Shown here piece after piece: positions 1 to 13,426 of a stretch of DNA of 24,045 nt. The first letter of the stretch is position 1; every line of letters starts with the position of its first letter. The DNA comes from Mycoemilia scoparia. Taxonomy: Eukaryota; Kickxellomycota; Kickxellomycetes; Kickxellales; Kickxellaceae. The position numbers and the translations under genes are program-made. The DNA is taken from positions 1-24,045 of the forward strand of contig JANBPU010000244.1 in NCBI GenBank assembly GCA_027575805.1. The letters run 5' to 3'. Below the pieces are notes generated by a model. It made no database searches. It worked only from the letters and a program-made list of their open reading frames with translations, and had not been told where the DNA came from.

Positions 1-875
1 CCTTATTCTCAAGGATTGGATTGGATCTAGTTGAATGGCCAGAATCAGAAGAAGGATATTGGCTATTGGCAGTTGCTCGTGATGATTTATCAGGATGGGT
101 AGAAGCAAAACCCTTAAAAGACAAGCGATCTATTACAGTTTACAAGTTCATTTATGAGAACATTATTACACGATTTGGGATCCCTGGTGAGATTCTATGT
201 GACCGAGGAGAGATGTGGGGTCATATAGCATCCTATGCTAAGAGTGATGGAATTACCTTGAAATTTACTACTGCTTATCACCCTCAAACGAATGGAATGG
301 TAGAAAGGGGACATGCAGAACTAAAGAAGATAATGAGTCGGATTTTGAAAACTGAAGATTGGAAAAATTGGCCTAGTTATCTGGATGCAGTTTTATGGGC
401 TGACCGAGTTACCACACGTAGTGCAACTGGATTTACACCATACAGAATGTTATATGGGATGGAATGTATCCTACCTTTAGATCAGAGGGATTTTACTTGG
501 ATTGGAATGGACTGGGATAGAGTCAAGACTCGAGAGGATCTACTTGTATTAAGATCACAGCAATTGATGTATCATGGAAGGATTCGTGAAATTGCAGGAT
601 TGAGACTAGATGATGCCCGAGTGATAAATAAAGTATACTATGATGCTAGAAGCAATGTCAGGAACCAACCCTTACAAATAGGACAAAAGGTATTATTATC
701 AAATACCAAATGGAGGAAGTGTGTAGCTAACAAGTTCACGAACAGATGGATTGGACCATTCATCATTGGAGATAACCCTTCACCTAATGTCTACATTCTC
801 AGAGAGCTGGATGGAACATATAGAAAGGACAAGATTACTGGGAACCGTCTTAAACCATTTTATGAGAGGATATGA
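1..875 (+). CDS. Ty3/gypsy retrotransposon integrase, 3' part of pol (partial)
   Basis: The reading frame is open from the left edge (frame of base 3), so the 5' part of pol lies outside the window. The protein is the integrase end of a Ty3/gypsy polyprotein. Catalytic DDE residues are visible: D in RIGLDLV (codon 24-26), D in LCDRGE about 59 residues later, and E in QTNGMVERGH, 33 residues after the second D (usual spacing is near 35). AYHPQTNGMVER is a hallmark of these integrases. After the core comes a GPY/F-type module, RWIGPFIIGDNPSPNVY, ending LKPFYERI and a TGA stop. No frameshift or internal stop is seen over about 290 codons, so the copy may be young. The strand transfer enzyme would act on retroelement cDNA in the nucleus. 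Gag, protease, RT and RNase H are not in the window. Confidence 0.9.
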   Translation, partial: LFSRIGLDLVEWPESEEGYWLLAVARDDLSGWVEAKPLKDKRSITVYKFIYENIITRFGIPGEILCDRGEMWGHIASYAKSDGITLKFTTAYHPQTNGMVERGHAELKKIMSRILKTEDWKNWPSYLDAVLWADRVTTRSATGFTPYRMLYGMECILPLDQRDFTWIGMDWDRVKTREDLLVLRSQQLMYHGRIREIAGLRLDDARVINKVYYDARSNVRNQPLQIGQKVLLSNTKWRKCVANKFTNRWIGPFIIGDNPSPNVYILRELDGTYRKDKITGNRLKPFYERI

Positions 876-1327
876 GAGTTCAAATTCTAACTACCAGAAA
901 CAGTTTCGCTCTGATAGCTTCAAGTCAGAGGGAGTTACCTGTCATGGTATTTGATGGAACCATGAACAAGTTGGCATATTCAGCTACTTTGTTGGAATAA
1001 TTATAAACAAACTTACAATGTTGTTATAATGATCCATTATTTCCTTTATTATTATAAATATAAACAACTCTGTAGCCACAAACATTGTACCAGCTACAAA
1101 CATTCTCTATGAGGAGAAGACTTTTCACTATATAACAGATACTTTTTCCATAGCTGACTTTACAATAACTGATTTCTCTGAATTCTAACTATTAAATAAA
1201 GCCTTTTATTATTAACCATCTGTTAAAGTTTATTCTGTTAAAACTATGTCTAAGGAGTCATCTAAAGCACTCGCTGAACCTAGTATCTCTGGCACTGGTG
1301 GAGACACAACTGTGTTACAAAAGAAAA
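876..1327 (+). mobile_element. Probable 3' untranslated region and LTR of the gypsy element (ends unresolved)
   Basis: This stretch follows the integrase stop and carries no gene. A short purine-rich run (AGAGGGAG, about 927-934) precedes a TGTCATGG at 941, and another LTR-like start, TGTTGGAATAA, is at 990. A polyadenylation-like AATAAA lies near 1195. A possible TG...CA end is the TTACA at about 1315-1319, only 8 bases before the tRNA. No matching second LTR is available, so the limits cannot be fixed. A 28-codon frame from an ATG at 1245 was seen but is too short to interpret. Confidence 0.4.
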
Positions 1328-1407
1328 GGTGAGATGGCCGAGTGGTCTAAGGCGCCACGTTAAGGCCGTGGTCCGAAAGGGCGTGGGTTCGAATCCCACT
1401 CTCATCA
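1328..1407 (+). tRNA. tRNA-Leu, anticodon AAG
   Basis: The sequence folds as an 80-nt class II tRNA. The acceptor stem GGTGAGA pairs with TCTCATC (one G-T), with discriminator A. The D arm contains the A-box TGGCCGAGTGG. The anticodon stem CCACG/CGTGG holds the loop TTAAGGC, giving anticodon AAG (read as IAG, Leu CUU/CUC). An extended variable region TCCGAAAGGGC fits Leu. The T arm GTGGG-TTCGAAT-CCCAC carries the B-box GGTTCGAATCC. There is no intron and no encoded CCA. It follows directly after the tail of the gypsy element. Confidence 0.95.
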
Positions 1408-1408
1408 A

Positions 1409-1414
1409 TTTTTT
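1409..1414 (+). terminator. RNA polymerase III terminator of tRNA-Leu
   Basis: A run of six T residues starts two bases after the discriminator base, the standard eukaryotic Pol III stop signal. Confidence 0.85.
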
Positions 1415-3258
1415 ATTGTGCTTTATTATTTTACTCTGAAGCTCATTAAAAGAATATTTTAAGTTTACTCTATTCAAAATTTTTGTCTTTTCTATTTGGT
1501 TTTAGCAAAACTTTTCTAGTAATCAAATATTTATTAGTCAGGAGTAGATCCTCACTTCTTAGTTCAATTATAAGTCATTGTATATGTGTTATTTGCTCTA
1601 AGTTCACAGTGATTAGAGCAAAATGGGCTCTCAGGATGAATCATATGGATTGACTTGTGATTGGGTGCAAAATTTGCGGGCTCATTTCTGACTACTACCA
1701 TAGATTCGATCCCTAGTGAAACCCTCACATTTAACCTATCGGACAAGTTTTAAGACATTATTTCGATTATATCCTGAAGTGTGCGATGATAACTCCAAAG
1801 TCCCACAAATCCACCAGCTTCTTCACTATACGTCAATATTGTATTTGAGTGGAGATGGTCTGTGTTCTGATCTGTGTTTCTGGTGATGCGATCACTAAAC
1901 TTGATCACCAAAAAGATCAAGAAAAAAAATAAGAACCAGCCAGTTAAATTTGAGGATCAGCAATAAAGCTGAGTATTACCCTTCAATTCAATCAATAGTA
2001 CAAAGTAAAAAAGTTCAGATTTATTCATCAACGAGAGGTCAGGGGATCCTTCTTCATTCTCAAGCCAGAAAAAAAAAGATCATAGTGAAAAAAATAATGA
2101 TCGAATCTTTGTTTAATAGTGAAGGGTATACTTGTTCATTGACTGCACAACGCATACATTCATAAAATATTAGAATCTTACACTAGCATAGCAAAGGAAG
2201 GTCAGAGAACATTGGGGTCAATATTTTAGTCCAAGACTTGCAACAAAAAAAGTCCAGTTAATATTATTGTTATTGCTTAGCGTTAGTCATTAGTCTCACC
2301 AAGCTGTCTATCTCTGCATGCTTGTTTTTCTTTTTTATAAACATCTTGTTAATATCTTTATTTCCCTTTCTTGTTTGGTTGGCTATTTTACATAATCTTA
2401 ACCAGCGTATTGGGTTGTTTATGTGGTCTGTGGGCATATAATAACCTGCCTCCTACGTAATAATAGCTATAATTATATTATAGCTATCTCATCACACAGA
2501 CACACACACAAAATCTTCATAACGGCCACTGCCAATATCAGCATCGTTATTGTTAATATAAATCAAAAAGTATTTCTACGACAACAACCATCACTTCCTA
2601 CTCGTACATTCCGAATTGAATTACAGTTGCCAGTTCCAAATCGCCTTGAAACAAACACCTATATTGTCTTTTCTCTGTCTCTAACTTCAGGTTCCGACTA
2701 GCAACATCATAAGATACATACATTAAACAGGCATATACGCATATGAAATAATATTTAACCTATCTTAATAGAGAACAGTGACGAGGAATCCTTCTAAGCT
2801 AAGCACGAAATATAATATTTGTAGCTTCAACACATAGTATTGGCCACCGTTTATCATTGAATCGTAAGTAGCATAATAAATAGTGCATCCCTAGCATATG
2901 TGGACAGTAATGGCCTGCCTGTTGACTTTACTTGTCCTATAATAGCCATGCTAGTATTTGTTCAAATGAGTCTATATGAATCAGTTTGTGATCAAGAATT
3001 TATTCCAAACCATGTGGAATAAGCTTGATCAAAGCATTAATACAAAAGCAGATACAAACATGCTTGTTGGATCCGCATTTAATATTAAAAAATTGTAGAT
3101 CCACACATGTATTCTTATTTGCCACCATATGTATACGCATACTTATTTTTAAAGAAAAATAAAGAAGATGTGGTGGATAACTTAAGTGCACGTTTATGCA
3201 TGCGTATTTCTGCCTGTCTATATATATCTAAATAGATTTACTAATGATTTAAAATCCG
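1415..3258. other. Gene-poor interval, includes upstream region of the zinc-finger gene
   Basis: No reading frame here has protein-like composition. It holds one copy of a dispersed element (1601-1731), a short CA-rich tract near 2500 and, just before the downstream gene, a TATATATAT run at about 3218. An in-frame TAA at 3250-3252 precedes the ATG at 3259, which fixes that start as the first in frame. The region probably contains the promoter and 5' UTR of the transcription factor, but no specific site can be named. Confidence 0.5.
1601..1731 (+). repeat. Dispersed element D, copy A
   Basis: This is alignable by eye with 12400-12498 and 16273-16416. Shared blocks are GTTCACA, GCAAAATGG, CATATG-GATTG, TGATTGGG, CTCATTTCT and CTACTACCATAGATTCGA. 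All three copies have the same orientation. A B-box-like GATTCGATCC is present at its 3' part. The class of element is unknown. Confidence 0.6.
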
Positions 3259-7758
<4,500 letters not shown>

Positions 7759-7782
7759 TAATAACGACAATATGTATCATTA

Positions 7783-8151
7783 TTTTTGAAGGGTGCCATT
7801 TGGCTGCCAGTGATTATTATAGGGGCAATTCCAGCCAAATGGCAAGCTCTCCATCAAAAGGAAGCAGATCGGTACCCTCGTACATTCCCTGCAAGTCGGC
7901 CCATAAGCCATAATGCGCTTTGGCTGGAGCCTGACGGGTCATTGGCTATTATCAAGGGTATTCTTCTGGCACACCTTCAGAGGAGATTCTGACAAAGGAG
8001 TGGTAATTTTTGAAGGACTACTGATTTTTACCAGTAGGCCGATTTCAACTTGCATATTGGCATGTATTGTCGGCTTTCAGCCCTTCAAAAATAGCTACAG
8101 CCAAATGAGTGACCACCATTTGTTAGCAAACATAGTCACCCTTCAAAAACA
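7783..8151. mobile_element. Composite MITE M1 (nested copies)
   Basis: The outer ends are inverted: ATTTTTGAAGGGTG on the left at 7782 and CACCCTTCAAAAAC on the right at 8137-8150. The left half (GGGGCAATTCCAGCCAAATGG) and the right half (GACCACCATTTGTTAGC) match the two halves of copy M4 at 20537-20641. An inner unit at about 8004-8092, with ends TTTTTGAAGG and CCTTCAAAAA, matches copies M2 and M3, so one element appears inserted in another. It lies in the 3' flank of the zinc-finger gene. No transposase is coded. Confidence 0.6.
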
Positions 8152-8484
8152 ACTGTCCATATTCGTTCATTTAAAAATTGTTGTTTGCATTGGCGTTTTA
8201 GTAGAAAAAAGATTTACAATTATTTATTTATTATTTATCCTTTAAATTTTTCATATTTGCTCTTCTTGTGTGTAGTGCCTCCCCCTCCCTCCTTTTCCCA
8301 GTAGTAATAAAACTAAATGTACAGATTCTTGTCTCTCTCTCTCTCTCTCACTCCAATTCCCGAATCAAGTCAGAATGTTTAATATTTTATTGCAATGTAT
8401 ATTTATGTGTGAAATAATAATAGAATATAGCCAGAACACAGCGAGTGGAGTGGCTGGCTGATTTATTTGGAAAACTTTCAAAGC

Positions 8485-10032
8485 TTAGATATTGATGATT
8501 CTTGAAAGAGCTTGGATCCGATTAAGCAGCTCATCTCCCTTCTTGACAACGCCCTGATACTGCTGGTTCTTAACATCCGGTCTGTTATTAACCACTGTGC
8601 CCTTGACTTTATCAATTGTAAAATGTAAACGGCCGGCCGTGATGAATTTGGCCAAATCATTTTCAATAAACTGCTCAGAGACACCAAACTTTTGTGCAAC
8701 ACTCTCCAACTTAATAAACCGATACGACTCAAGCAGCTGCGTATACGCACGAATCCTCATTTCGCGGACATAGAAATTCATGTGCGGATACCAAAACTGT
8801 CTAACATTCAGCACTTTGGTTTCAACATCAGCCAACGCCACAAAATACTTGTCATAAAGACAATAGTAGAAATTGCCCAGCAGCGCATCCAAATAGGGCC
8901 TGTTCTTTGCCTCCTTGGTAAATTCCGGTGAATCAATAACCTTCTTTTTCAACAGTGGTCGATCGAGTGCCAATGCGCAAGCCAATGACCCGTATTCAAT
9001 AAACTCGCTAAGGGGCATCAACTCTTCGCTCTCATAAGTGGCAATAGTTTCCAAAAACAGCTTTGAAGCACCCTCATAATCGCGCTGCCAAACCTTCCAA
9101 ATACACTGATAGGCACGAAGTCGATTGCGTCTATCCCAATCTCCCTTCTTATCAATCAGCGTTTGGGCTTTTTCAATCCACGTCTTCATTATCAGCCCTT
9201 CCTTTCTCAATGCCGGATTCTCAATTGGCACCAACGACCGATTAGCCAGCGGTTTCTGACTAGTATAGAACAATCCGATCAAAAGCAGCCCAAATGTCGC
9301 ATACATCTGCTGGTCAATCATTGTCCTTGGATCCTCAACCACTTCCTTATACAGCCCTATGGCCCGTTTATAATCTCCAATCTGAGCATGTGTCACCGCC
9401 AAATAAATCTTCAAACGGCGATACTCATCTTCATCGTTTTCCTGTTCCTCATCCATTTCTTGCTGCTGCTTCTCGATCTGTCGGGTGTTAGCTTCAGCCA
9501 ATTTTGTATACAATTCGTCTATACTCTGAACTTGATTGCCATCCAGGACCAATCCATCATGCCACACATTCTTTTTCTTCTTCTTCTTTATATTGTTGGT
9601 GTTGGTGGTGGCGACGTTTTGGGTGGGATCCTCATCCTTATAACCAGAAATTGCTTGCCTAAACAATAGTCCCAGCTTATCGGCTCCCATCAGCGCTTCA
9701 AGTTCTTGATGGACGTGTTGAAGATACGGCGCCATTCTATATCTGGCTATACTGTGAAACAATTTCTTTGCCGATTCAACCAGCTCCTTTTCAACTCTCC
9801 TCTGTACTTCATTCTGGTAGTTACCACCGCCGGTGGAGGAGGCGCTTAATTCCTCAAGTGTCTGGTAATGTACTTGGACAGCAAAAAAGGCCTGGGAAAT
9901 TGGCAATTCCGGTACTTTGGGTACAGAAGTTTGAAGAATCTTTTTCCGACTACTGCCTCCGCTTGTTGACGACTTGGCCTTGCTATTATCTGCAGTTGTA
10001 GCTGAAGAAGAGGGTGGGGGATTTGCTGGCAT
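8485..10032 (-). CDS. RPN7: 26S proteasome regulatory subunit Rpn7 (PSMD6), lid PCI protein
   Basis: A single uninterrupted frame codes 515 residues, longer than the human (389) and yeast (429) proteins. Rpn7 is a structural subunit of the 19S lid, which carries deubiquitination on the proteasome in nucleus and cytoplasm. Family signatures are clear: IGLFYTSQ, the KKGDWDRRNRLRAYQ block, VREMRIRAYTQLLESYR from about 421, then the PCI winged helix (VAQKFGVSEQFIENDLAKF, TAGRLHFTIDKV) and the C-terminal helix KKGDELLNRIQALSRIINI. The extra length is an N-terminal Ser/Ala-rich extension with a Lys/Arg patch, a lysine run (IKKKKKKN), an acidic Gln/Glu segment and a roughly 10-residue insertion before the GDWD block. 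No splice signals are needed. It is divergent from RPN6, which starts 580 bases away. Confidence 0.95.
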   Translation of the reverse strand: MPANPPPSSSATTADNSKAKSSTSGGSSRKKILQTSVPKVPELPISQAFFAVQVHYQTLEELSASSTGGGNYQNEVQRRVEKELVESAKKLFHSIARYRMAPYLQHVHQELEALMGADKLGLLFRQAISGYKDEDPTQNVATTNTNNIKKKKKKNVWHDGLVLDGNQVQSIDELYTKLAEANTRQIEKQQQEMDEEQENDEDEYRRLKIYLAVTHAQIGDYKRAIGLYKEVVEDPRTMIDQQMYATFGLLLIGLFYTSQKPLANRSLVPIENPALRKEGLIMKTWIEKAQTLIDKKGDWDRRNRLRAYQCIWKVWQRDYEGASKLFLETIATYESEELMPLSEFIEYGSLACALALDRPLLKKKVIDSPEFTKEAKNRPYLDALLGNFYYCLYDKYFVALADVETKVLNVRQFWYPHMNFYVREMRIRAYTQLLESYRFIKLESVAQKFGVSEQFIENDLAKFITAGRLHFTIDKVKGTVVNNRPDVKNQQYQGVVKKGDELLNRIQALSRIINI

Positions 10033-10612
10033 TTCCTTGTACTTTTGAAATCTACAATTCTTTTTTTTCTATTACCGAATGCCTGCGCGCGTGTATATAT
10101 ATATATAAATGTATGTATGTGTGTATGTATGTTTTTGTGTGAAATGTAAAATATGAAAGCAAAGAAACAGGCAGTTTGGTGAGTGCGTTCCAAATATTTG
10201 TAAAAATAATAATGAAAAAGGAATACACTTAAAGTACCTTAGTTTATAGTATTGTTCAAAACCTGTGTTTAATGCTAGGAGGAGATGACGAATACCCAAG
10301 GCTGTGATCAGATTAATGAATCAAAGCCAATGACGCAAGCCTTTGCAATCACATTAGCAACTTTACTTTGAATGAATTATTTATGCTGGGCGAAACAAAC
10401 TAACCCTTAGCAAAGACTTACGTGTGTGTTTATTTCAACTATCTGTTCTGTTCTTAGAGGATCATACGCAAGCACTTTTTATTAGAATTTATCTCTGGTC
10501 GCAGTCTGTGCTATCTACTATTCAATCCTAAATAACCTTTTTATACTTTCTTTCAATTCATCGACATTTTTATAAACTCTTCTCTGCATACTCTGTATAT
10601 TCTTTTTGAAAA
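10033..10612. promoter_or_regulatory. Shared intergenic promoter region of RPN7 and RPN6
   Basis: These 580 bases separate the two divergent start codons. Visible elements are a TA/TG microsatellite (about 10094-10135), a CCAAT box at 10327-10331 overlapping TGACGCAA (CRE/AP-1-like) at 10331-10338, and TTTGCAATCAC just after. A TATA-like TTTATAAAC lies about 45 bases before the RPN6 ATG. The yeast PACE motif GGTGGCAAA was looked for on both strands and not seen. Confidence 0.6.
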
Positions 10613-12189
10613 ATGACTCAGACATCAGCTGAATTGCTACAACAAAAAGAAAAGGAACATATCTCTATTATTGAAAGTTATCAGCCTCCGGCCACCACAA
10701 CAGCAGATAATGATGGCAATGCCACCAGAGGTAAACCAGCACCGCATTTATTTTATACCCATAGCAATAATAAAACTGTCCAACAAAACCAAACCACATA
10801 ATTAATTTAGTAGAAGACGATTCGAATGCGCCTGTTAGCGAAGGTCCAACTCTTGAACAAGTCGAAGCCGCACTGTACGGCCTCTGGATCCTATACCAAA
10901 CAAATAACTATGGGCCAGGCTTCGACTACCTAATCGAAAAATTCAAACCAATCTTGGCCACCAAGTATAAGACCAAATCCGACCAAATTCTTTTGAAATT
11001 AATGAGCCAGGTAGTTCGAATTCCCCGCAAAATAGCCTCCCCCTCGTCTTCTTCAGAAGCTGCCGCTGCCTATGAGACTGAGCCCCAACTTGCTCTGCTT
11101 GACAAAATGATCAAAGAAGCCACCCAAAATGGTCGTACTCAACTGCGTCAAAAACTCCAAATCCAACTCATGGACTTTTGTGTTGTCCAAAAGCCCCAAG
11201 CCGATCTCGACGACATGATCAAAAACTTGCTAAAAGAAATGAAGAAGCTTGATGACCAATTGCTGAGTACTGAAATCTTTTTGTTACAGAGCAGATTGTA
11301 TTTTGGCGTTGGGAATATGTCTGAATCCCGGACTTCAATGACTAACGCTAGAACTGCCGCTAACCAGACTGGTGTTCCCCAGATTTTGCAAGCAGATTTG
11401 GATTTGCAGTTGGGTATTCTGCATTGCGAGTCACAAGACTTTGCCAATGCCAGTTCGTGTTTCATGGAATCATTGGAAGCCTTGGCTAGAGAAGAGGATA
11501 GAAGACGGAAAGTATTTAATCAACATGAAGCAGCCGATAATGAATCTCAACGCCAAAATAACGATGAGGGCCACCATAGTGAGTTGGAGAAGGCTATGGT
11601 TGATTTCGAAAGAATGGAGACTGAATTCCTTTTGGCCAAGATTGTTCAGAAGCAATTGGAAAGCGTGGTTTATTTGTTATTATGTAAGATCATGTCTCAT
11701 GAGCCTGATCAGGTCAACAAAGTGTTGGAGAAGAATCCTCGTGCCTTGCCATTCAAAGACCACAAGATTGTGCAGGCTTTGATTAAGATCTCAGAAGCAC
11801 AAAAGAAGCGCGAATTCAAGACTTTTAATGAGACATTGGCTCATTTCCAGTTGGAAATTGGTGAATATCGTTTGCTGGATAAGCAAGTCCGTTTGCTTTA
11901 TAATGATATGATCGAAAAGAATTTGTTGCAAGTATTGAAACCCTATTCATCGGTCGAAATCCAGCATGTTGCTAATTTGGTCGGATTACCTATTTCGCCA
12001 GTTGAATCGTATCTTTCGAAAATGATTTTGGACAAGACGTTGTCAGCCATTTTGGATCATGATAAGGGCCAATTGCAGATTTTGGATGTTGGAAAGGCTG
12101 ATCAGTCGTATTCTACAGTGTTGGAAACGATCGAGAATATCAATGGAGTTGTTGATTCGCTTTATAATAAGGCTTCTAAGCTTGCCTAG
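10613..12189 (+). CDS. RPN6: 26S proteasome regulatory subunit Rpn6 (PSMD11), lid PCI protein
   Basis: There are two exons, 10613-10730 and 10811-12189, coding 498 residues. The 80-base intron has donor GAG/GTAAAC and acceptor TTTAG, with split codon G|TA (Val). Rpn6 is a helical-repeat lid subunit that clamps the 19S particle to the 20S core. Family blocks are LLSTEIFLLQSRLYFGVGN, SMTNARTAANQ, LQLGILHCESQDF, VYLLLCKIM, and the PCI/winged-helix end RLLYNDMIEKNLLQVLKPYS, VESYLSKMILDKTLSAILD and GVVDSLYNKASKLA. The last matches the conserved C-terminal helix. Differences are a long acidic N-terminus and an insertion of about 50 charged residues (REEDRRRK to EFLLAK) before the LLCKIM helix. The start ATG has the context GAAAAATGA and is followed at once by the expected N-terminal region. 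Confidence 0.95.
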
Positions 12190-12727
12190 ATTAGTTTTTG
12201 TTGGGTTCATTTGTCACAATATTATTATTATTACTATTACTATTACTGCTATAGGTATCATCCTGAATGAATAAATTTGGAGGGATTTGGAATTATCAAA
12301 GAAATTGTAATCAGTTGCGAGAAGTTGTGGTTGGTTTATTTGGTAACTAAAGAGGAAGGAAGACCAGAGGTTATTAGGATTTTATAGAGATATGATTAGA
12401 GTTCACAAGGCCTTAGGCAAAATGGTTTCCCAGAAGCTACATATAGAATAGCTGATGATTGGGCCAAAAGACGAGAACTCATTTCTTCCTGTATATGCTT
12501 ATTCCTAAATGAAATCTCACCATTTATCTATTTGGCCCAAGTTGTTTTTGAATTGTTCTTTTTTCTTTTTTTTTCTCAATAAAACCTGTCATTCACAAAC
12601 TACTGATACATGATTATTAATAATAACAAATTGAATGGTGATTGATGGATTTATTTCTCAAAAAGATATTATTGGTTGAAATGCTTTCTCCGCCATCAAA
12701 AACAACCAAATTATACTACTACAACTA
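12190..12727. other. Intergenic region between RPN6 and the CAP-like gene
   Basis: It holds the 3' UTR of RPN6 (AATAAA near 12271 and 12580), copy B of the dispersed element, and the 3' flank of the converging gene. No gene is seen. Confidence 0.6.
12400..12498 (+). repeat. Dispersed element D, copy B (3' truncated)
   Basis: It begins AGTTCACAAGGCCTTAGGCA, almost identical to copy C, and continues with ATGATTGGGCC and ACTCATTTCTTCCTG. It stops before the CTACTACCATAGATTCGA block found in copies A and C. Confidence 0.6.
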
Positions 12728-13336
12728 TTATTGTTCGCAATTTAATGGCAAGGTTTGAATTTCTGTCTTATTATAGGCGGTATAATAGTTGACAACAAGA
12801 GATGTTTTATAACGACCAACGCTAGCCACCGTCATAGCTGGATGCATTAGGAATTGTACTTTCTTGTTAACCTTTGGGTCTAACCAATTATCCAAAACCT
12901 TCTCAGGGCTTAGATTTTTATTTTTTGCTGTGTATGATTCAGTAAAATATGCTGTCATAGGAACTCTATTGCCATTGGGCAATTTATCGCCATAGCCATA
13001 CCATTTTGTGGTATAACCATTGCTTGGGTTATACAGTATTTTGGCAAGCGAATCGGCAATATAGGACAGTGCAGAGTGAGTTGCAAGGGGCGGTAGGCCA
13101 ATTGATCGACGCTTCTTGTCAAGTTCACATAAAAAGCTCTTTTCCCATGAATCCAGTGGTATTTTATTGCTACTACTACGCTTGTTGATGCTAGATCCTG
13201 CTGCTGCCGGGTCAGGGTGTTTCGAAGAGGCGGTGGGGTTTATTTTGGCTGCGTTAGCGCCAATATTGGTATAGAGGGCTACTGATAGGCAGAGGAAGAC
13301 GAATAGCTTGAGAGAACTAAAACTGGTTAAAATCAT
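12728..13336 (-). CDS. Secreted CAP/SCP-like protein (divergent)
   Basis: The frame could start at 13426, but the ATG at 13336 is preferred: it begins 202 residues with an immediate signal peptide (MILTSFSSLKLFVFLCLSVA, cleavage likely after GANA). The longer start would put a CT-repeat-coded SLSLSLS segment in front. A pro-like segment ends in NKR, a Kex2-type site, before the domain. The domain opens FLCELDKKRRSIGLPPLATH, resembling the first helix of CAP (PR-1/SCP) proteins. It ends with a region like the family's HxxMTxxxxG strand (LMHPAMTVASVGRYK, LVVNYYTAY). Two Cys, near the domain start and at the NCEQ end, could pair. The central catalytic-like His/Glu set of classical CAP proteins is not clear, so the assignment is tentative. 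Likely exported to the cell wall or medium. A TATAAATA on the same strand lies near 13550. Confidence 0.6.
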   Translation of the reverse strand: MILTSFSSLKLFVFLCLSVALYTNIGANAAKINPTASSKHPDPAAAGSSINKRSSSNKIPLDSWEKSFLCELDKKRRSIGLPPLATHSALSYIADSLAKILYNPSNGYTTKWYGYGDKLPNGNRVPMTAYFTESYTAKNKNLSPEKVLDNWLDPKVNKKVQFLMHPAMTVASVGRYKTSLVVNYYTAYNKTEIQTLPLNCEQ

Positions 13337-13346
13337 CACTTGTGCG

Positions 13347-13354
<8 letters not shown>

Positions 13355-13378
<24 letters not shown>
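13355..13378. repeat. AG microsatellite
   Basis: An (AG)n run of about 24 bases lies just upstream of the preferred start of the CAP-like gene. On the coding strand it is a CT-rich promoter or leader tract. Confidence 0.9.
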
Positions 13379-13426
13379 TATGTGAGAAGATGTGGTGATG
13401 GGGGGTGATGGTTGATGTATCTGCAA

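Noticed and set aside
1950..2165. 71-codon plus-strand frame
   Set aside because: Lys/Ile-rich AT-biased sequence without domain or start context; chance frame.
7786..8245. Plus-strand frames 7786-7992 and 7913-8245
   Set aside because: They lie within the composite MITE and have no protein-like features.
9163..9669. Plus-strand frames of 60-168 codons within RPN7
   Set aside because: Antisense shadows of a well-supported gene.
10033..10612. Yeast PACE (Rpn4) site in the proteasome promoter
   Set aside because: GGTGGCAAA or its complement was looked for and not found.
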